Assembly (NCBI RefSeq): GCF_043555875.1 | Contig: NZ_JBIGHW010000005.1 | Coordinates: 1 to 64,000 of the forward strand | Direction of reading: 5' to 3' | DNA length: 64,000 nucleotides | From: Pelomonas margarita | Lineage (GTDB): Bacteria > Pseudomonadota > Gammaproteobacteria > Burkholderiales > Burkholderiaceae_C | Shown here: positions 1-8,377 of the stretch, one piece after another | Numbering within the stretch: position 1 is the stretch's first letter | Layout of the letters: every line of letters starts with the position of its first letter | The notes under the pieces: generated by a model | Database searches by the model: none | What the model saw: the letters and a program-made list of their open reading frames with translations, nothing else | Told to the model about the DNA's origin: nothing | Position numbers and translations under genes: made by a program

Positions 1-153
1 TCGGGCCAAGAGGTCTCCCTCAACGACCTGGGGTCTGCTACCCGGCGCACCGACGCCTACCGGGACGGGACTCTCACCCGTTGGACATGCGCAGCATGCA
101 GCAGCTTCACCTCGCCCCTGCGGGCTCAGTCTCGCTTTTGCTTCGTGACGCAC
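1..153 (-). ncRNA. Possible 5' end of a group II intron (cut by window edge)
   Basis: Read on the minus strand, the segment starts with GTGCGTCACG at 153 and contains the stem ACGGG-TGAGAGT-CCCGT, like the GTGAAAGTCC-type hairpin of domain I in bacterial group II introns. The GTGCG start is the usual 5' boundary. The reverse transcriptase ORF and domains V/VI would lie beyond the left edge, so the call is unproved. It begins about 30 bases downstream of the pilV stop. Another structured RNA cannot be excluded. Confidence 0.4.
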
Positions 154-181
154 CATGCGCCCAGTCTAGCCAGCCCGGATC

Positions 182-1519
182 TCAGGGCTGCATCTGCACG
201 GTCGAGTAGTCGACAAAGACGCCCGCGCTGGCGTCGGGTGCCGGCGCCCCTGGACAGACCGCATCACCACGGACGACCAGGAAGTTCTGCCGAGCGAGCG
301 AGTAGCTGACCCGCTGGTAGGCAGCCGGGTGCTCCTCGTTGTCGATCTTGTCCAGCCCCTCGGGGTCGGTCGTCGGGATGTGCGTGTATCCGTTGCCGTT
401 GTAGTCGGCGCTGTAACGGCAGACCTTGTAGGTGCTGCTCGTGGCTCCCAGGCTCAGGCCGGTCAGCAGCAGTTGGCCCCACCAGTTGCGTGGGGATTGG
501 GTGTTGGGATGCACCAGGCACGAGTAGTTCACCGCCGTGCGGGTCGTCGCGCCAGCCTCGGGCGCATCGCTGAAACACACATGGTTCGGCGACACCGGGT
601 AGTCGCCGCCGGGGGCGAGCACGAGCACGCCGTTGCGCCGGGTTTTGAACTGGCTGGGCGTGAGGTTCAGGCTCGCGTTCAACGGCTGGGGCAGGGCCGT
701 GGATTGCGGCGCGGTTGCATCCGGCGTGTCACCGAGGGAGAAGCGGATGGTGCCGCTCACCAGGTAGCCGACGGTGTTGTTGCGGCAGGACTCGACATCG
801 CTGGCCATGAGCGTCGAGACGGCCTGGTCGACCGGGATCTCGCACACGCCGGTGATGACGCCGGTACGGTTGTTGAACACCCACACGGCGGAGCTGCCAC
901 CACCGGGGCGGAAGGCACTGGCGCCATTGCCCAGGTCCTTCGCCGACTGCGGGATGACCGGGTTGCGCTTGTCGGGCAGGCGAAGGCCGCTGCTGGGCGG
1001 CGCCACGCCCATGGCCAGCGAGAACACCGGTGCCGCCCGGGAGATGATGGTGTCCAGCACCAACTGCTGCTGGGCGCCACTGCGGTCCTCCCAGCCCACG
1101 GTCACCGACACCGCCTGCGCCCGCAGCGTTTGCGGCTCGTTCACGCCAGCCGGCAACGTGACGCCTTGCACGAGCGGTCTGACCGTGCGGGCCAACTGGA
1201 AAACGGTATTCGTGTTCTCTGCTGGCACCGTGCGAGCCGCCACGGCGGGCAGCAGGTCCTGGTCGTAGTCGCGGATGTTGGCGGCGGCACCTGCGGGCTT
1301 GGTCAGGGTCGAGAAGCTGCGCAGCAATTCAAGCTCAGCCTGTGCGATGCGCATGGCCTCACCGCGCTGCTTGGCGATGTCGCCGCTGTATCGCAGATTG
1401 CCCAGCAGGCCGACCAGCGCCACCATGCCGAACGACATGACCACCAGCGCCACCAGCGCCTCGATCAAGGTGACGCCGCGCTGTGCGGACATCGGTCGAC
1501 GCAACATCATGACCGTCAT
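182..1519 (-). CDS. pilV: PilV-like minor type IV pilin
   Basis: The protein has 445 residues. The N-terminus is a class III prepilin signal: a short basic leader, then RGVTLIEALVALVVMSFGM, with cleavage expected after the Gly and Glu at +5, followed by the hydrophobic helix. PilV-type proteins join the minor-pilin complex that primes type IV pilus assembly at the inner membrane. The remainder is a large periplasmic domain with several Cys and no further motif that I recognise; it is longer than the usual 170-250 residues for PilV. It is the last gene of the minus-strand operon and overlaps the pilX-like stop by 4 bp, implying translational coupling. Confidence 0.75.
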   Translation of the reverse strand: MTVMMLRRPMSAQRGVTLIEALVALVVMSFGMVALVGLLGNLRYSGDIAKQRGEAMRIAQAELELLRSFSTLTKPAGAAANIRDYDQDLLPAVAARTVPAENTNTVFQLARTVRPLVQGVTLPAGVNEPQTLRAQAVSVTVGWEDRSGAQQQLVLDTIISRAAPVFSLAMGVAPPSSGLRLPDKRNPVIPQSAKDLGNGASAFRPGGGSSAVWVFNNRTGVITGVCEIPVDQAVSTLMASDVESCRNNTVGYLVSGTIRFSLGDTPDATAPQSTALPQPLNASLNLTPSQFKTRRNGVLVLAPGGDYPVSPNHVCFSDAPEAGATTRTAVNYSCLVHPNTQSPRNWWGQLLLTGLSLGATSSTYKVCRYSADYNGNGYTHIPTTDPEGLDKIDNEEHPAAYQRVSYSLARQNFLVVRGDAVCPGAPAPDASAGVFVDYSTVQMQP

Positions 1520-2805
1520 TGCCTTCCGTCAATCCAGCTGCCAGACACGCGCACATAGCTGCCCATGCGGTTGCGCAGATGATCGGCGACCACCTGCTGG
1601 TAGGCGATGTCCATGCGGCCGGTGGTCTGCATGTCACCGCCTACGAGCAGAATGCCATTGATCATTGACGGCAGGCCGGAGTCGTTGCTCCAGCTGAGGT
1701 TGCCTGGCGTGACCAGCATGCCGTTGAGCTGGAATGGGCCGGTGAGCGTGACGTTGCCGGTCGCCACGATCAGCATGGGGTCGCCCACGGCGCCCAGCAC
1801 ACGGTTGCTGCCGATCGACAGGGCCCCGGAGACCCACACCATCCTCTGCCCGGCCTGGTAGGCCGCCGCAAGATCCGCGCTGCAATCACCGTTGCAGCTC
1901 AAGGTGCGGATGGCCGCATGCTGGGGGTAGCGGGCCAGGCTGGTGCCCATGTACATCATGAACACGGCCTCTGCGCTGGCGGCCATGAGTCCTGCGTCGC
2001 CCTGCAGGACGGCCTGGTTGACCGTCGACCCCGGAACAGAGTCCAGCCGGGATTCAACAGGGCTCACCCAAGCGCCCCCGATGGTCGCCAGCAGACCCGC
2101 CGAACGCGCATCGCTGTTGTGCAAACCAAGGCCAGCTCCGCTGCTGTTGACGTTGCCCTTCACGACCAGCGGCGCAGCGGGTGGGGTGCGCACTGCGCTG
2201 ACCAGCCCCACCAGCAAGGTCGTGCGCGCGACTGCGACCTGCGCCTTGCTGATGTTGGCGCGATTTTCGCGACACTTGTCCACGACACTGTCCGTGCAGC
2301 CCAGCGTCACCAGCTCTATCGTCCCGCTGCGCTTGCCGCCAGTCAGATTGATGGTGAAGCTGGGCGTCAACCGATCGCCCCCCATGGCCGCACGAGCAAC
2401 GTGGGCTGCATCGGCGGCCGGGCAACGACAGGCCCAGCCCCCATCGGCGACATCCCGGGCACAGTCCACCAGGTATTGCGCTGTGATGCGGGACGACATG
2501 CGACGGTCCGACAGATCGAACGACAGGTACTTGTCGGCGAAGCGCTGACCCGCATTGGCCACAGGCTTGCAGGCGGTGTCGATGGCGGTCCCGTTGAGCT
2601 GCGCCAGCGTCCATTCCACGGCGCCCTCTGCAGCCTCCTGAGCCAGCCCGGCGCGGAAATAGCTGGTCGCCACGCGCTGCTCGAACAGCATGCTGCGATT
2701 GGCGTAGGCCGCCAGCAGCGCCATGATGAGAAACAGCATCATGACGATGACCAGCGTGGCAGCACCGCGCTGTGCCTGCCGATTTGTGCGCAAGGCTGCA
2801 TTCAT
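1516..2805 (-). CDS. pilX: PilX-like pilus assembly protein
   Basis: The 429-residue protein begins with a basic leader and RGAATLVIVMMLFLIMALL, the N-terminal helix typical of the PilX_N family, which lacks Glu+5. The family is a core minor pilin acting with PilV, PilW and FimT in the priming complex. The body is long for PilX (about 200 residues in model species) and contains paired Cys residues. It overlaps pilW by 4 bp (ATGA) at its start and pilV by 4 bp at its end, so the genes form one tightly packed transcription unit. Confidence 0.75.
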   Translation of the reverse strand: MNAALRTNRQAQRGAATLVIVMMLFLIMALLAAYANRSMLFEQRVATSYFRAGLAQEAAEGAVEWTLAQLNGTAIDTACKPVANAGQRFADKYLSFDLSDRRMSSRITAQYLVDCARDVADGGWACRCPAADAAHVARAAMGGDRLTPSFTINLTGGKRSGTIELVTLGCTDSVVDKCRENRANISKAQVAVARTTLLVGLVSAVRTPPAAPLVVKGNVNSSGAGLGLHNSDARSAGLLATIGGAWVSPVESRLDSVPGSTVNQAVLQGDAGLMAASAEAVFMMYMGTSLARYPQHAAIRTLSCNGDCSADLAAAYQAGQRMVWVSGALSIGSNRVLGAVGDPMLIVATGNVTLTGPFQLNGMLVTPGNLSWSNDSGLPSMINGILLVGGDMQTTGRMDIAYQQVVADHLRNRMGSYVRVSGSWIDGRQ

Positions 2806-3548
2806 GCGGGGCAGGCTCCAGTGATCTGGTCGGCGCGCACGCGCTCCACGCCGGAAAGGGTGCGACGCACCCGCGGATCATGTTTGGCCTCCCCGACGAT
2901 GGTGAAACGCACTTGTCTGACCGCCAGGCTAGGGCAGGCGTTCGCGCCGCCGGCCATACTGCACGCCACCTCGCAGAAATCCGCCACGGGTGTGCTCTGC
3001 TCAATCAATTCGATGTTGAAGCCAGTGATGCGCACGGTATCGGGGTCGGTGATGGGCTGCCAGTTGTCCTGGCCGTTGACCAGCCCGACCCTCAAATAGA
3101 GCGTCTCGCCATCCCTGTTCCACTTCACGCCGAAATGCTCGGCACTTCTGGGGGCAAGGGCGCCGACCTGGTCGTCGAAGCTGCGCGCATAGGTGTAGGA
3201 GACGGCGCGAGCACCATCCTCATCCGTCAGCGTCAGCGGTGAGTAGTTGTTGTCGGCGGCAGGCATCTCGGCCGTCTCGTCAGTCGTTCCTACCGCCGTG
3301 GGCGGCGCCCACACGCTGCGCTCCGTCATGCCTCGGTAGCCGGCTCGCCGGATGTCCAGTTGCAACAGGTCCGCTGCGGTGCGCAAGTCTTGCTGAATCT
3401 GCGTCTCCAGCATCAGGCGACGGTGTTCCGTGATCTGGTTGACAGCCACCAGCGACGCGCCAGCCGCCACGATCAGGCCGACGGTGATGCCCACCATCAA
3501 CTCGACCAGACCCATGCCGCGCTGGCTTGGGAAATTCATCAGCTGCAT
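2802..3548 (-). CDS. pilW: PilW-like minor type IV pilin
   Basis: The protein has 248 residues. Its prepilin signal reads SQRGMGLVELMVGITVGLIV, with cleavage after Gly and Glu at position 5, followed by VNQITEHRRLMLETQIQQDL, the characteristic start of PilW proteins. A later RRAGYRG segment is also common in PilW. It lies between the fimT-like gene, overlapped by 10 bp, and pilX, overlapped by 4 bp. It is a putative member of the inner-membrane pilus-priming complex. Confidence 0.8.
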   Translation of the reverse strand: MQLMNFPSQRGMGLVELMVGITVGLIVAAGASLVAVNQITEHRRLMLETQIQQDLRTAADLLQLDIRRAGYRGMTERSVWAPPTAVGTTDETAEMPAADNNYSPLTLTDEDGARAVSYTYARSFDDQVGALAPRSAEHFGVKWNRDGETLYLRVGLVNGQDNWQPITDPDTVRITGFNIELIEQSTPVADFCEVACSMAGGANACPSLAVRQVRFTIVGEAKHDPRVRRTLSGVERVRADQITGACPA

Positions 3549-4138
3549 GCTGGAAATCCACCGATGCTGCCGTCCGGACTGCAGGTTCGCACCCGACCAG
3601 CATTGTTGAACTCGACATGCAGCAAGGCGTTGGACTTGACGCCCTTCACCACGATGCGGATGTCACTCACGTCAGTGGGGTAAGCCCCTCGGGTGAACGC
3701 GACGAGATAGTCCGACCAGCCCCACCTGGCGACCGTCTCGTCGACTGCGAAACGGACCGATGACGCATGCGGCAACACATATTCGCGCAACAGTCTTCCC
3801 TGACCAACCGCGCACAACTGGCTGGCAGGGCGGTCACATCCGCAAACATCCGTGTTGGCAGCGGTGCTCAGGCGCAGGCAACTGAAGGCACCAACACTCG
3901 CAGGCACGGGCTCCATGTGCAGATGGACCCGGTAACCCTCTTGGATGGCCGACTCAGACCTGGCCTGTGCAAAGAAGCTCGCGACCTCGCCAGCAGTGGC
4001 CACCACGCGCCTGCGTTCCATCATGTTGGTAAGCGACGGCGTTGCGACAGCCAGCAGAACACCAACAATGGCTACGCCTACCAGCATCTCGACCAGCGTC
4101 AGGCCGGCGCTCAGCAAGCGGGAACAGCGGCGCGACAT
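3539..4138 (-). CDS. fimT: FimT/GspH-type pseudopilin
   Basis: The protein has 199 residues. The leader is followed by GLTLVEMLVGVAIVGVLLAV, then ATPSLTNMMERRRVVATAGEV and a FAQARSEA-like segment (FFAQARSESAIQEGYRV), the signature of FimT/GspH pseudopilins. FimT is a minor pilin; some family members bind DNA for competence, but that cannot be told here. It is separated by one base from the upstream pilE-like gene and overlaps pilW. It is one of two FimT/GspH paralogues in the operon; the other starts at 5262. Confidence 0.75.
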   Translation of the reverse strand: MSRRCSRLLSAGLTLVEMLVGVAIVGVLLAVATPSLTNMMERRRVVATAGEVASFFAQARSESAIQEGYRVHLHMEPVPASVGAFSCLRLSTAANTDVCGCDRPASQLCAVGQGRLLREYVLPHASSVRFAVDETVARWGWSDYLVAFTRGAYPTDVSDIRIVVKGVKSNALLHVEFNNAGRVRTCSPDGSIGGFPACS

Positions 4139-4139
4139 G

Positions 4140-4613
4140 TCAGTGCCTCCAGCAGTTCTGCGCGGTCGTGTCGGCGCCGGCGAGGTCTTCAGACGAGTAG
4201 GTGTAGCGTGAGCCTTCCAGCTTCAGCTTCAGGACCTGGCAATGCTTGTCATAGTTCTGCGGACTGTTCGCGCGCGGCCTGGCGGTCAGGATGTAGCCGG
4301 TGGAGTAGGCCGGTTCGCCCAGCCCGCTCATGGTTACCTCGTAATACTTGTGCGCAGCGGCAAGATCGAGATTGAGGCCTTCATCATCAAAGCTGCTGGC
4401 ATATCGGGTGCGGTTGGAGCGAAAGCGCTCCTGCGTCTGCATGACCGTCGTCAGCGCGGCAATCGCATCGGCCCGGCGGCCGCGGGCCACCATTGACGTG
4501 AAAGCCGGATAGGCCGCCGCTGCAAGAACGCCGGCCACCACGACAGCAACCATCAGTTCAATTAGCGTGAATCCGCGATTGCGGCCAGGGATGTGGGGGC
4601 ACATGTGTGACAT
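4140..4613 (-). CDS. pilE: PilE-like minor type IV pilin
   Basis: The N-terminus RGFTLIELMVAVVVAGVLAA is a canonical prepilin signal, followed by AYPAFTSMVARGRRADAIAAL, as in PilE/PilA-type minor pilins of betaproteobacteria. Two C-terminal Cys (in KHCQVL and QNCWRH) match the pilin disulfide-bonded loop. The ATG at 4613 gives a 14-residue leader; a GTG at 4634 and an ATG at 4604 are alternatives, and none has a convincing ribosome-binding site. The protein is about 157 residues. In many related genomes pilE sits after pilY1; here it lies upstream of fimT and no pilY1 is seen. Confidence 0.75.
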   Translation of the reverse strand: MSHMCPHIPGRNRGFTLIELMVAVVVAGVLAAAAYPAFTSMVARGRRADAIAALTTVMQTQERFRSNRTRYASSFDDEGLNLDLAAAHKYYEVTMSGLGEPAYSTGYILTARPRANSPQNYDKHCQVLKLKLEGSRYTYSSEDLAGADTTAQNCWRH

Positions 4614-4704
4614 TTTCAACAGAGCGTTTGGCACAACAGGTTACAAGATCACCGCTCGTCCGCCCGGGCCAACCGCTGGTCGCGGGCCACCACGAACAAG
4701 GGGT

Positions 4705-5262
4705 TCACGCACACCGCTGCATCCCGGCCAGCTTGACGCCGCTGTAGCAATGCCGAACACGCCCGGTGATGGCGACGACCTGACGGATGCTGGCGCCGCC
4801 GGCCAGGCTGACCTCGATGCTGCCGGTCTGGGTCACCAGCCCCTGCCGATGCTGGAATTGCAGCGTCTCGGCATTGCTGCGCAGTTGCATCGGATGCTGG
4901 GTCGGCAGCCATTCGGCCTTGATCACCGCGCTGCCCGGCGCCGTGCAGACGGCCTGACCGCCCGCGCAGTCACAGTCGTTGCGATTGCCCGTGTAGATCA
5001 CATAGCAAGCCTGGGCGCCCTTGCCGCTGACGCGGAAGTAGACGGCATCGCTCAACCGGGCCGCCTCGGCGCGCGCCAGACGCAGGTCGCCGCCCAGCGC
5101 CTCAGCCGTGGCACGCAACGCGCGCTCCTGGTGCAACTTGAGCAGCGCCGGCAGGGCTTGACCAGCCAGCGTGCCGACGATGCTCAGGCCCACGCACAAC
5201 TCGACCAGCGTGAAACCAGCGTTGCCGGTGCGGCGAACAAAGGGGAAGGGGGTGCGGTTCAT
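4705..5262 (-). CDS. Second FimT/GspH-type pseudopilin
   Basis: The protein has 185 residues. The leader ends in NAGFTLVELCVGLSIVGTLA, followed by LHQERALRATAEALGGDLRLARAEAARL, the helix typical of GspH/FimT proteins, and a C-terminal GRVRHCYSG segment shared by many FimT proteins. An internal Cys-rich stretch (NDCDCAGGQAVC) resembles the CGCD region of the paralogue at 3539-4138. It is the first gene of the pilin operon; about 90 bases separate it from pilE. Confidence 0.75.
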   Translation of the reverse strand: MNRTPFPFVRRTGNAGFTLVELCVGLSIVGTLAGQALPALLKLHQERALRATAEALGGDLRLARAEAARLSDAVYFRVSGKGAQACYVIYTGNRNDCDCAGGQAVCTAPGSAVIKAEWLPTQHPMQLRSNAETLQFQHRQGLVTQTGSIEVSLAGGASIRQVVAITGRVRHCYSGVKLAGMQRCA

Positions 5263-5406
5263 GGCGCTTCCTGCGGTTCGTTGGCGATGAACGAACTCTA
5301 GAAAGCGGCCGTGCGGACGTCTTTCCCCCTTAAGGCGGATCGAGGGGGGAGATGAGGCCTGCGCATCCCCCCGACTCCCCCTGAAGAGGGATAGGGAAAG
5401 CCCGCC

Positions 5407-5850
5407 TTAAATTTCCCGAATCAGCTGACGGAACTCGTCCACGTCCTCGAAGCTGCGGTAGACAGACGCAAAGCGCACGTAGGCGACCTTGTCGATGCGC
5501 TTCAACTCGCGCATGACCAGTTCGCCCAGCCGCGTGGACGCGATCTCTCGGGCACCGCTGGCGAGCAGCTTCTCCTCGATGTGGTTGATCGCCGCGTCGA
5601 TCTGCTCGACGCTGACCGGCCGCTTGCGCAGCGCCAGTTGCATGGAGGCGCGCAACTTGCCGGCGTCGAAATCGGCGCGCCGCCCGTCCTTCTTGACGAC
5701 CGAGGGCAGCGCGATGTCAGGCCGCTCGTAGGTCGTGAAGCGTTTGTCGCAGGACAGGCAGCGGCGCCGGCGCCGGACGACGTCGCCCTCGTCCGATTCC
5801 CGGGTCTCGGCGACCTGGGTTTCAGTGTGAGAGCAGAACGGGCAGCGCAT
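5407..5850 (-). CDS. nrdR: Transcriptional repressor NrdR
   Basis: The 147-residue protein is full length for NrdR. The N-terminal zinc ribbon has the four Cys in MRCPFC (C3, C6) and RCLSC (C31, C34). An ATP-cone domain follows (about 49-139; KKDGRRADFDAGKL, then FASVYRSFEDVDEF). NrdR senses ATP/dATP and represses ribonucleotide reductase genes by binding NrdR boxes. It lies 8 bp downstream of glyA, an arrangement frequent in proteobacteria, and is probably cotranscribed with it. Confidence 0.97.
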   Translation of the reverse strand: MRCPFCSHTETQVAETRESDEGDVVRRRRRCLSCDKRFTTYERPDIALPSVVKKDGRRADFDAGKLRASMQLALRKRPVSVEQIDAAINHIEEKLLASGAREIASTRLGELVMRELKRIDKVAYVRFASVYRSFEDVDEFRQLIREI

Positions 5851-5858
5851 TGGGCGCC

Positions 5859-7112
5859 TTAACCGCGGTAGACCGGGAAGGCTGCCGTGAGCGCAGCGAC
5901 CTTCTCGCGCACGGCAGCCAAGTTGGCCTCATCGTGCGGCTTGTCCAGCACGTCGGCGATCAGGTGGGCCGTGGCGCGCACCTGCTCTTCCTTGAAACCG
6001 CGCGTAGTCATGGCCGGCGTACCCAGGCGGATGCCGCTGGTGACCATGGGCTTCTGCGGGTCGTTGGGGATGCCGTTCTTGTTGCAGGTCATGTGGGCGG
6101 CGCCCAGGATGGCCTCGGCTTCCTTGCCGGTCAGGTTCTTGGGCCGCAGGTCCACCAGCATGACGTGGCTTTCCGTGCCGCCGGAGACGATGCGCAGGCC
6201 GCGTTCGATCAGCGTCTCGGCCAGCACCTTGGCGTTCTTGACGACCTGTTGCTGGTAGGCCTTGAACTCAGGCGTCAGCGCTTCCTTGAAGGCCACGGCC
6301 TTGCCGGCGATGACGTGCATCAGCGGGCCGCCCTGGATGCCGGGGAAGATCGCCGAGTTGATCTTCTTGGCGATGTCTTCCTTGTTCGTCAGGATGATGC
6401 CGCCGCGCGGGCCGCGCAGGCTTTTGTGCGTGGTGGACGTGACGACGTCGGCGTGCGGCAGCGGGTTCGGGTAGACGCCCGCGGCGATCAGGCCGGCGTA
6501 GTGGGCCATGTCGACCATGAAGTAGGCGCCGATCTCCTTGGCGATCTTGCCGAAACGCTCGAAGTCGATGCGCAGCGAGTAGGCCGACGCGCCGGCGATG
6601 ATGAGCTTGGGCTTCTTCTCGCGGGCCAGTGCTTCCATCGCGTCGTAGTCGATGGCTTCATTCGCGTCCAGACCGTAGCTGATGACGTTGAACCACTTGC
6701 CGCTCATGTTCAGCGGCATGCCATGGGTCAGGTGGCCGCCTTCGGCCAGGCTCATGCCCATGATGGTGTCGCCGGGCTGCAGCAGCGCGAAGAACACGCC
6801 CTGGTTGGCCTGCGAGCCGGAGTTTGGCTGCACGTTGGCGAACTCGGCGCCGAACAGTTGCTTCAGACGGTCGATGGCCAGCTGTTCGGCCACGTCGACG
6901 TACTCGCAGCCGCCGTAGTAACGCTTGCCGGGATAGCCCTCGGCGTACTTGTTGGTCAGCTGACTGCCCTGGGCTTCCATTACGGCCGGCGAGGTGTAGT
7001 TCTCGCTGGCGATCAGCTCGATGTGGTCTTCCTGGCGGCGCGTCTCGTTCTGGACGGCGGTCCAGAGCTCGGGGTCGACCAGGGCGAGGGTGGAGGTGTT
7101 GCGGTCAAACAT
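5859..7112 (-). CDS. glyA: Serine hydroxymethyltransferase
   Basis: The protein has 417 residues. It converts serine and tetrahydrofolate to glycine and 5,10-methylene-THF with PLP. The visible family features are IELIASENYTSPAVMEAQGS near the N-terminus, the ANVQPNSGSQAN motif, MVDMAHYAGLIAAG, and the PLP-lysine motif TSTTHKSLRGPRGG. The C-terminal RLGTPAMTTRGF is also typical. It is preceded by a ZTP riboswitch and followed by nrdR. It links functionally to the glycine cleavage operon at the right end of the window. Confidence 0.98.
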   Translation of the reverse strand: MFDRNTSTLALVDPELWTAVQNETRRQEDHIELIASENYTSPAVMEAQGSQLTNKYAEGYPGKRYYGGCEYVDVAEQLAIDRLKQLFGAEFANVQPNSGSQANQGVFFALLQPGDTIMGMSLAEGGHLTHGMPLNMSGKWFNVISYGLDANEAIDYDAMEALAREKKPKLIIAGASAYSLRIDFERFGKIAKEIGAYFMVDMAHYAGLIAAGVYPNPLPHADVVTSTTHKSLRGPRGGIILTNKEDIAKKINSAIFPGIQGGPLMHVIAGKAVAFKEALTPEFKAYQQQVVKNAKVLAETLIERGLRIVSGGTESHVMLVDLRPKNLTGKEAEAILGAAHMTCNKNGIPNDPQKPMVTSGIRLGTPAMTTRGFKEEQVRATAHLIADVLDKPHDEANLAAVREKVAALTAAFPVYRG

Positions 7113-7174
7113 GGCAGGTGTTCCGAAGGTCAGGCGGTCAATCCCCGGCGGTCACGGCGGACGTGAAGCTCAGG

Positions 7175-7290
7175 GCTGCCCAGGCGAACGGCTGAAAGCG
7201 GTTGCCATCCAAAGACAGCCGCCTCACGCTCCCCGGTGGTGGCCCACCTCAGGGCAGCTTGTGCCCCTGATCGCCAGTCGCGTGAGCCCG
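7175..7290 (-). promoter_or_regulatory. ZTP (pfl) riboswitch in the glyA leader
   Basis: Read on the minus strand between the transglycosylase stop and glyA, the leader has the conserved pfl-motif blocks. They are a GGGCTC-type segment with CGACTGGCG, then GGTGGGCCACCACCGGGGAG, and, after a variable stretch, CCGTTCGCCTGGGCAG about 60 bases before the glyA ATG. These are the universally conserved parts of the aptamer that binds ZTP/ZMP, signals of 10-formyl-THF shortage. The class is known to control glyA and purine or one-carbon genes. The exact ends were judged by eye. Confidence 0.88.
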
Positions 7291-7299
7291 CAGTGTAGT

Positions 7300-8157
7300 T
7301 CAGCGGAGCAGGGCAATCTGGGCGGAATCGTCGCCCGTGGACGGCGCCGAGGCCGCATCGCGCAGTTGGCGCAGTGCTGGGACCGTACTGGGCGACACGG
7401 CGCGGCCCGAGATGACGGCTTTCAGCAGGTCATGCTCAGCCAGCACGCGGGCGGTGTAGCCCGTGTCCTCCGGCAGATTGGCGGCGCCCACGTAGAAGCG
7501 CAGACCTTCCTCCAGGCTCCCGCCGCGCTGGATGCATTCCTTGAGCACTTGCACGCCCACGCGCAGGTTGGTCACGGGGTCGAACGCGGCCAGCGAGCCA
7601 CCGAAGGCCTCGTACTTGTCGTCGTGCACACGGGTCATGACCTGCATCAGGCCTTGCGCGCCGACGGCGCTCTGCGCGAACGGGTTGAAGCGCGACTCGA
7701 TGGCCATGATGGCCAGGATCAGCGTCGGCTCGACCTTGGCGCGATTGCCCACGGCCCATGCCTCCTGCACGAGGCGGCTGATGGGCTCCGGCGCCACGCT
7801 GTAGCGGCGAGCCAGCCAGTGAGCGATGGCCGCCTGTTGGCGGCTCAACTCCTTCGGATCGGTGGCGGTGGCGCGCGCAACGGCGTCGGGCTCGGCAGCG
7901 GCCAGCAGCGTGTTGCCCTCGGCCTCGGCGCGCGCTTCCTGGCGGGCGTTCAGCCAGCCCAGGGCAGACGATTCCAGCTTGTGGCGCAAGCCGGCCTGGC
8001 TGGAGAACACCAACAGCACCGACACCACGGCCAGGCCCAGCAGGGCCAGCGTGTTGTGGCTAACCACCAGCAGGCCGTTGCCGATGTCCTTCACGAACAA
8101 CGACGCCGAATCGCGCGTCAGGCGAACCAGGCTGATGAGATCTTGACGTGTCGTCAT
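7300..8157 (-). CDS. Membrane-anchored lytic transglycosylase (SLT domain)
   Basis: The ATG at 8157 is chosen because AAGGAG lies six bases upstream, giving 285 residues. A hydrophobic segment (NTLALLGLAVVSVLLVFSS) anchors the N-terminus. The C-terminal half is a goose-lysozyme/SLT fold: AIMAIESRFNPFAQS carries the catalytic Glu, then VGAQGLMQVM and NLRVGVQVL, the usual GLMQ and NxxAG positions. It probably cleaves peptidoglycan glycan strands in the periplasm. It lies upstream of the glyA riboswitch and diverges from ubiD. Confidence 0.88.
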   Translation of the reverse strand: MTTRQDLISLVRLTRDSASLFVKDIGNGLLVVSHNTLALLGLAVVSVLLVFSSQAGLRHKLESSALGWLNARQEARAEAEGNTLLAAAEPDAVARATATDPKELSRQQAAIAHWLARRYSVAPEPISRLVQEAWAVGNRAKVEPTLILAIMAIESRFNPFAQSAVGAQGLMQVMTRVHDDKYEAFGGSLAAFDPVTNLRVGVQVLKECIQRGGSLEEGLRFYVGAANLPEDTGYTARVLAEHDLLKAVISGRAVSPSTVPALRQLRDAASAPSTGDDSAQIALLR

Positions 8158-8377
8158 GCGACTCCTTGGTGTCGCGGCCCGCCACGGGCTGCCGTGGAAG
8201 CGGCGGCCTGGGCGAGGCGACGGTGATAATTTCCCGGCCGTTGACACACGGTCTGTGGCACCCGAGTGCCCGGTGGACCTGGCCGGTTGGGTTCCGTAGA
8301 AACCCGAGGCGGGCGAATTCTAGGGTTTGAAGATAACCCGTCAAGGCTGTTTTGGCCGATCAAAACTACTTTTAGTT

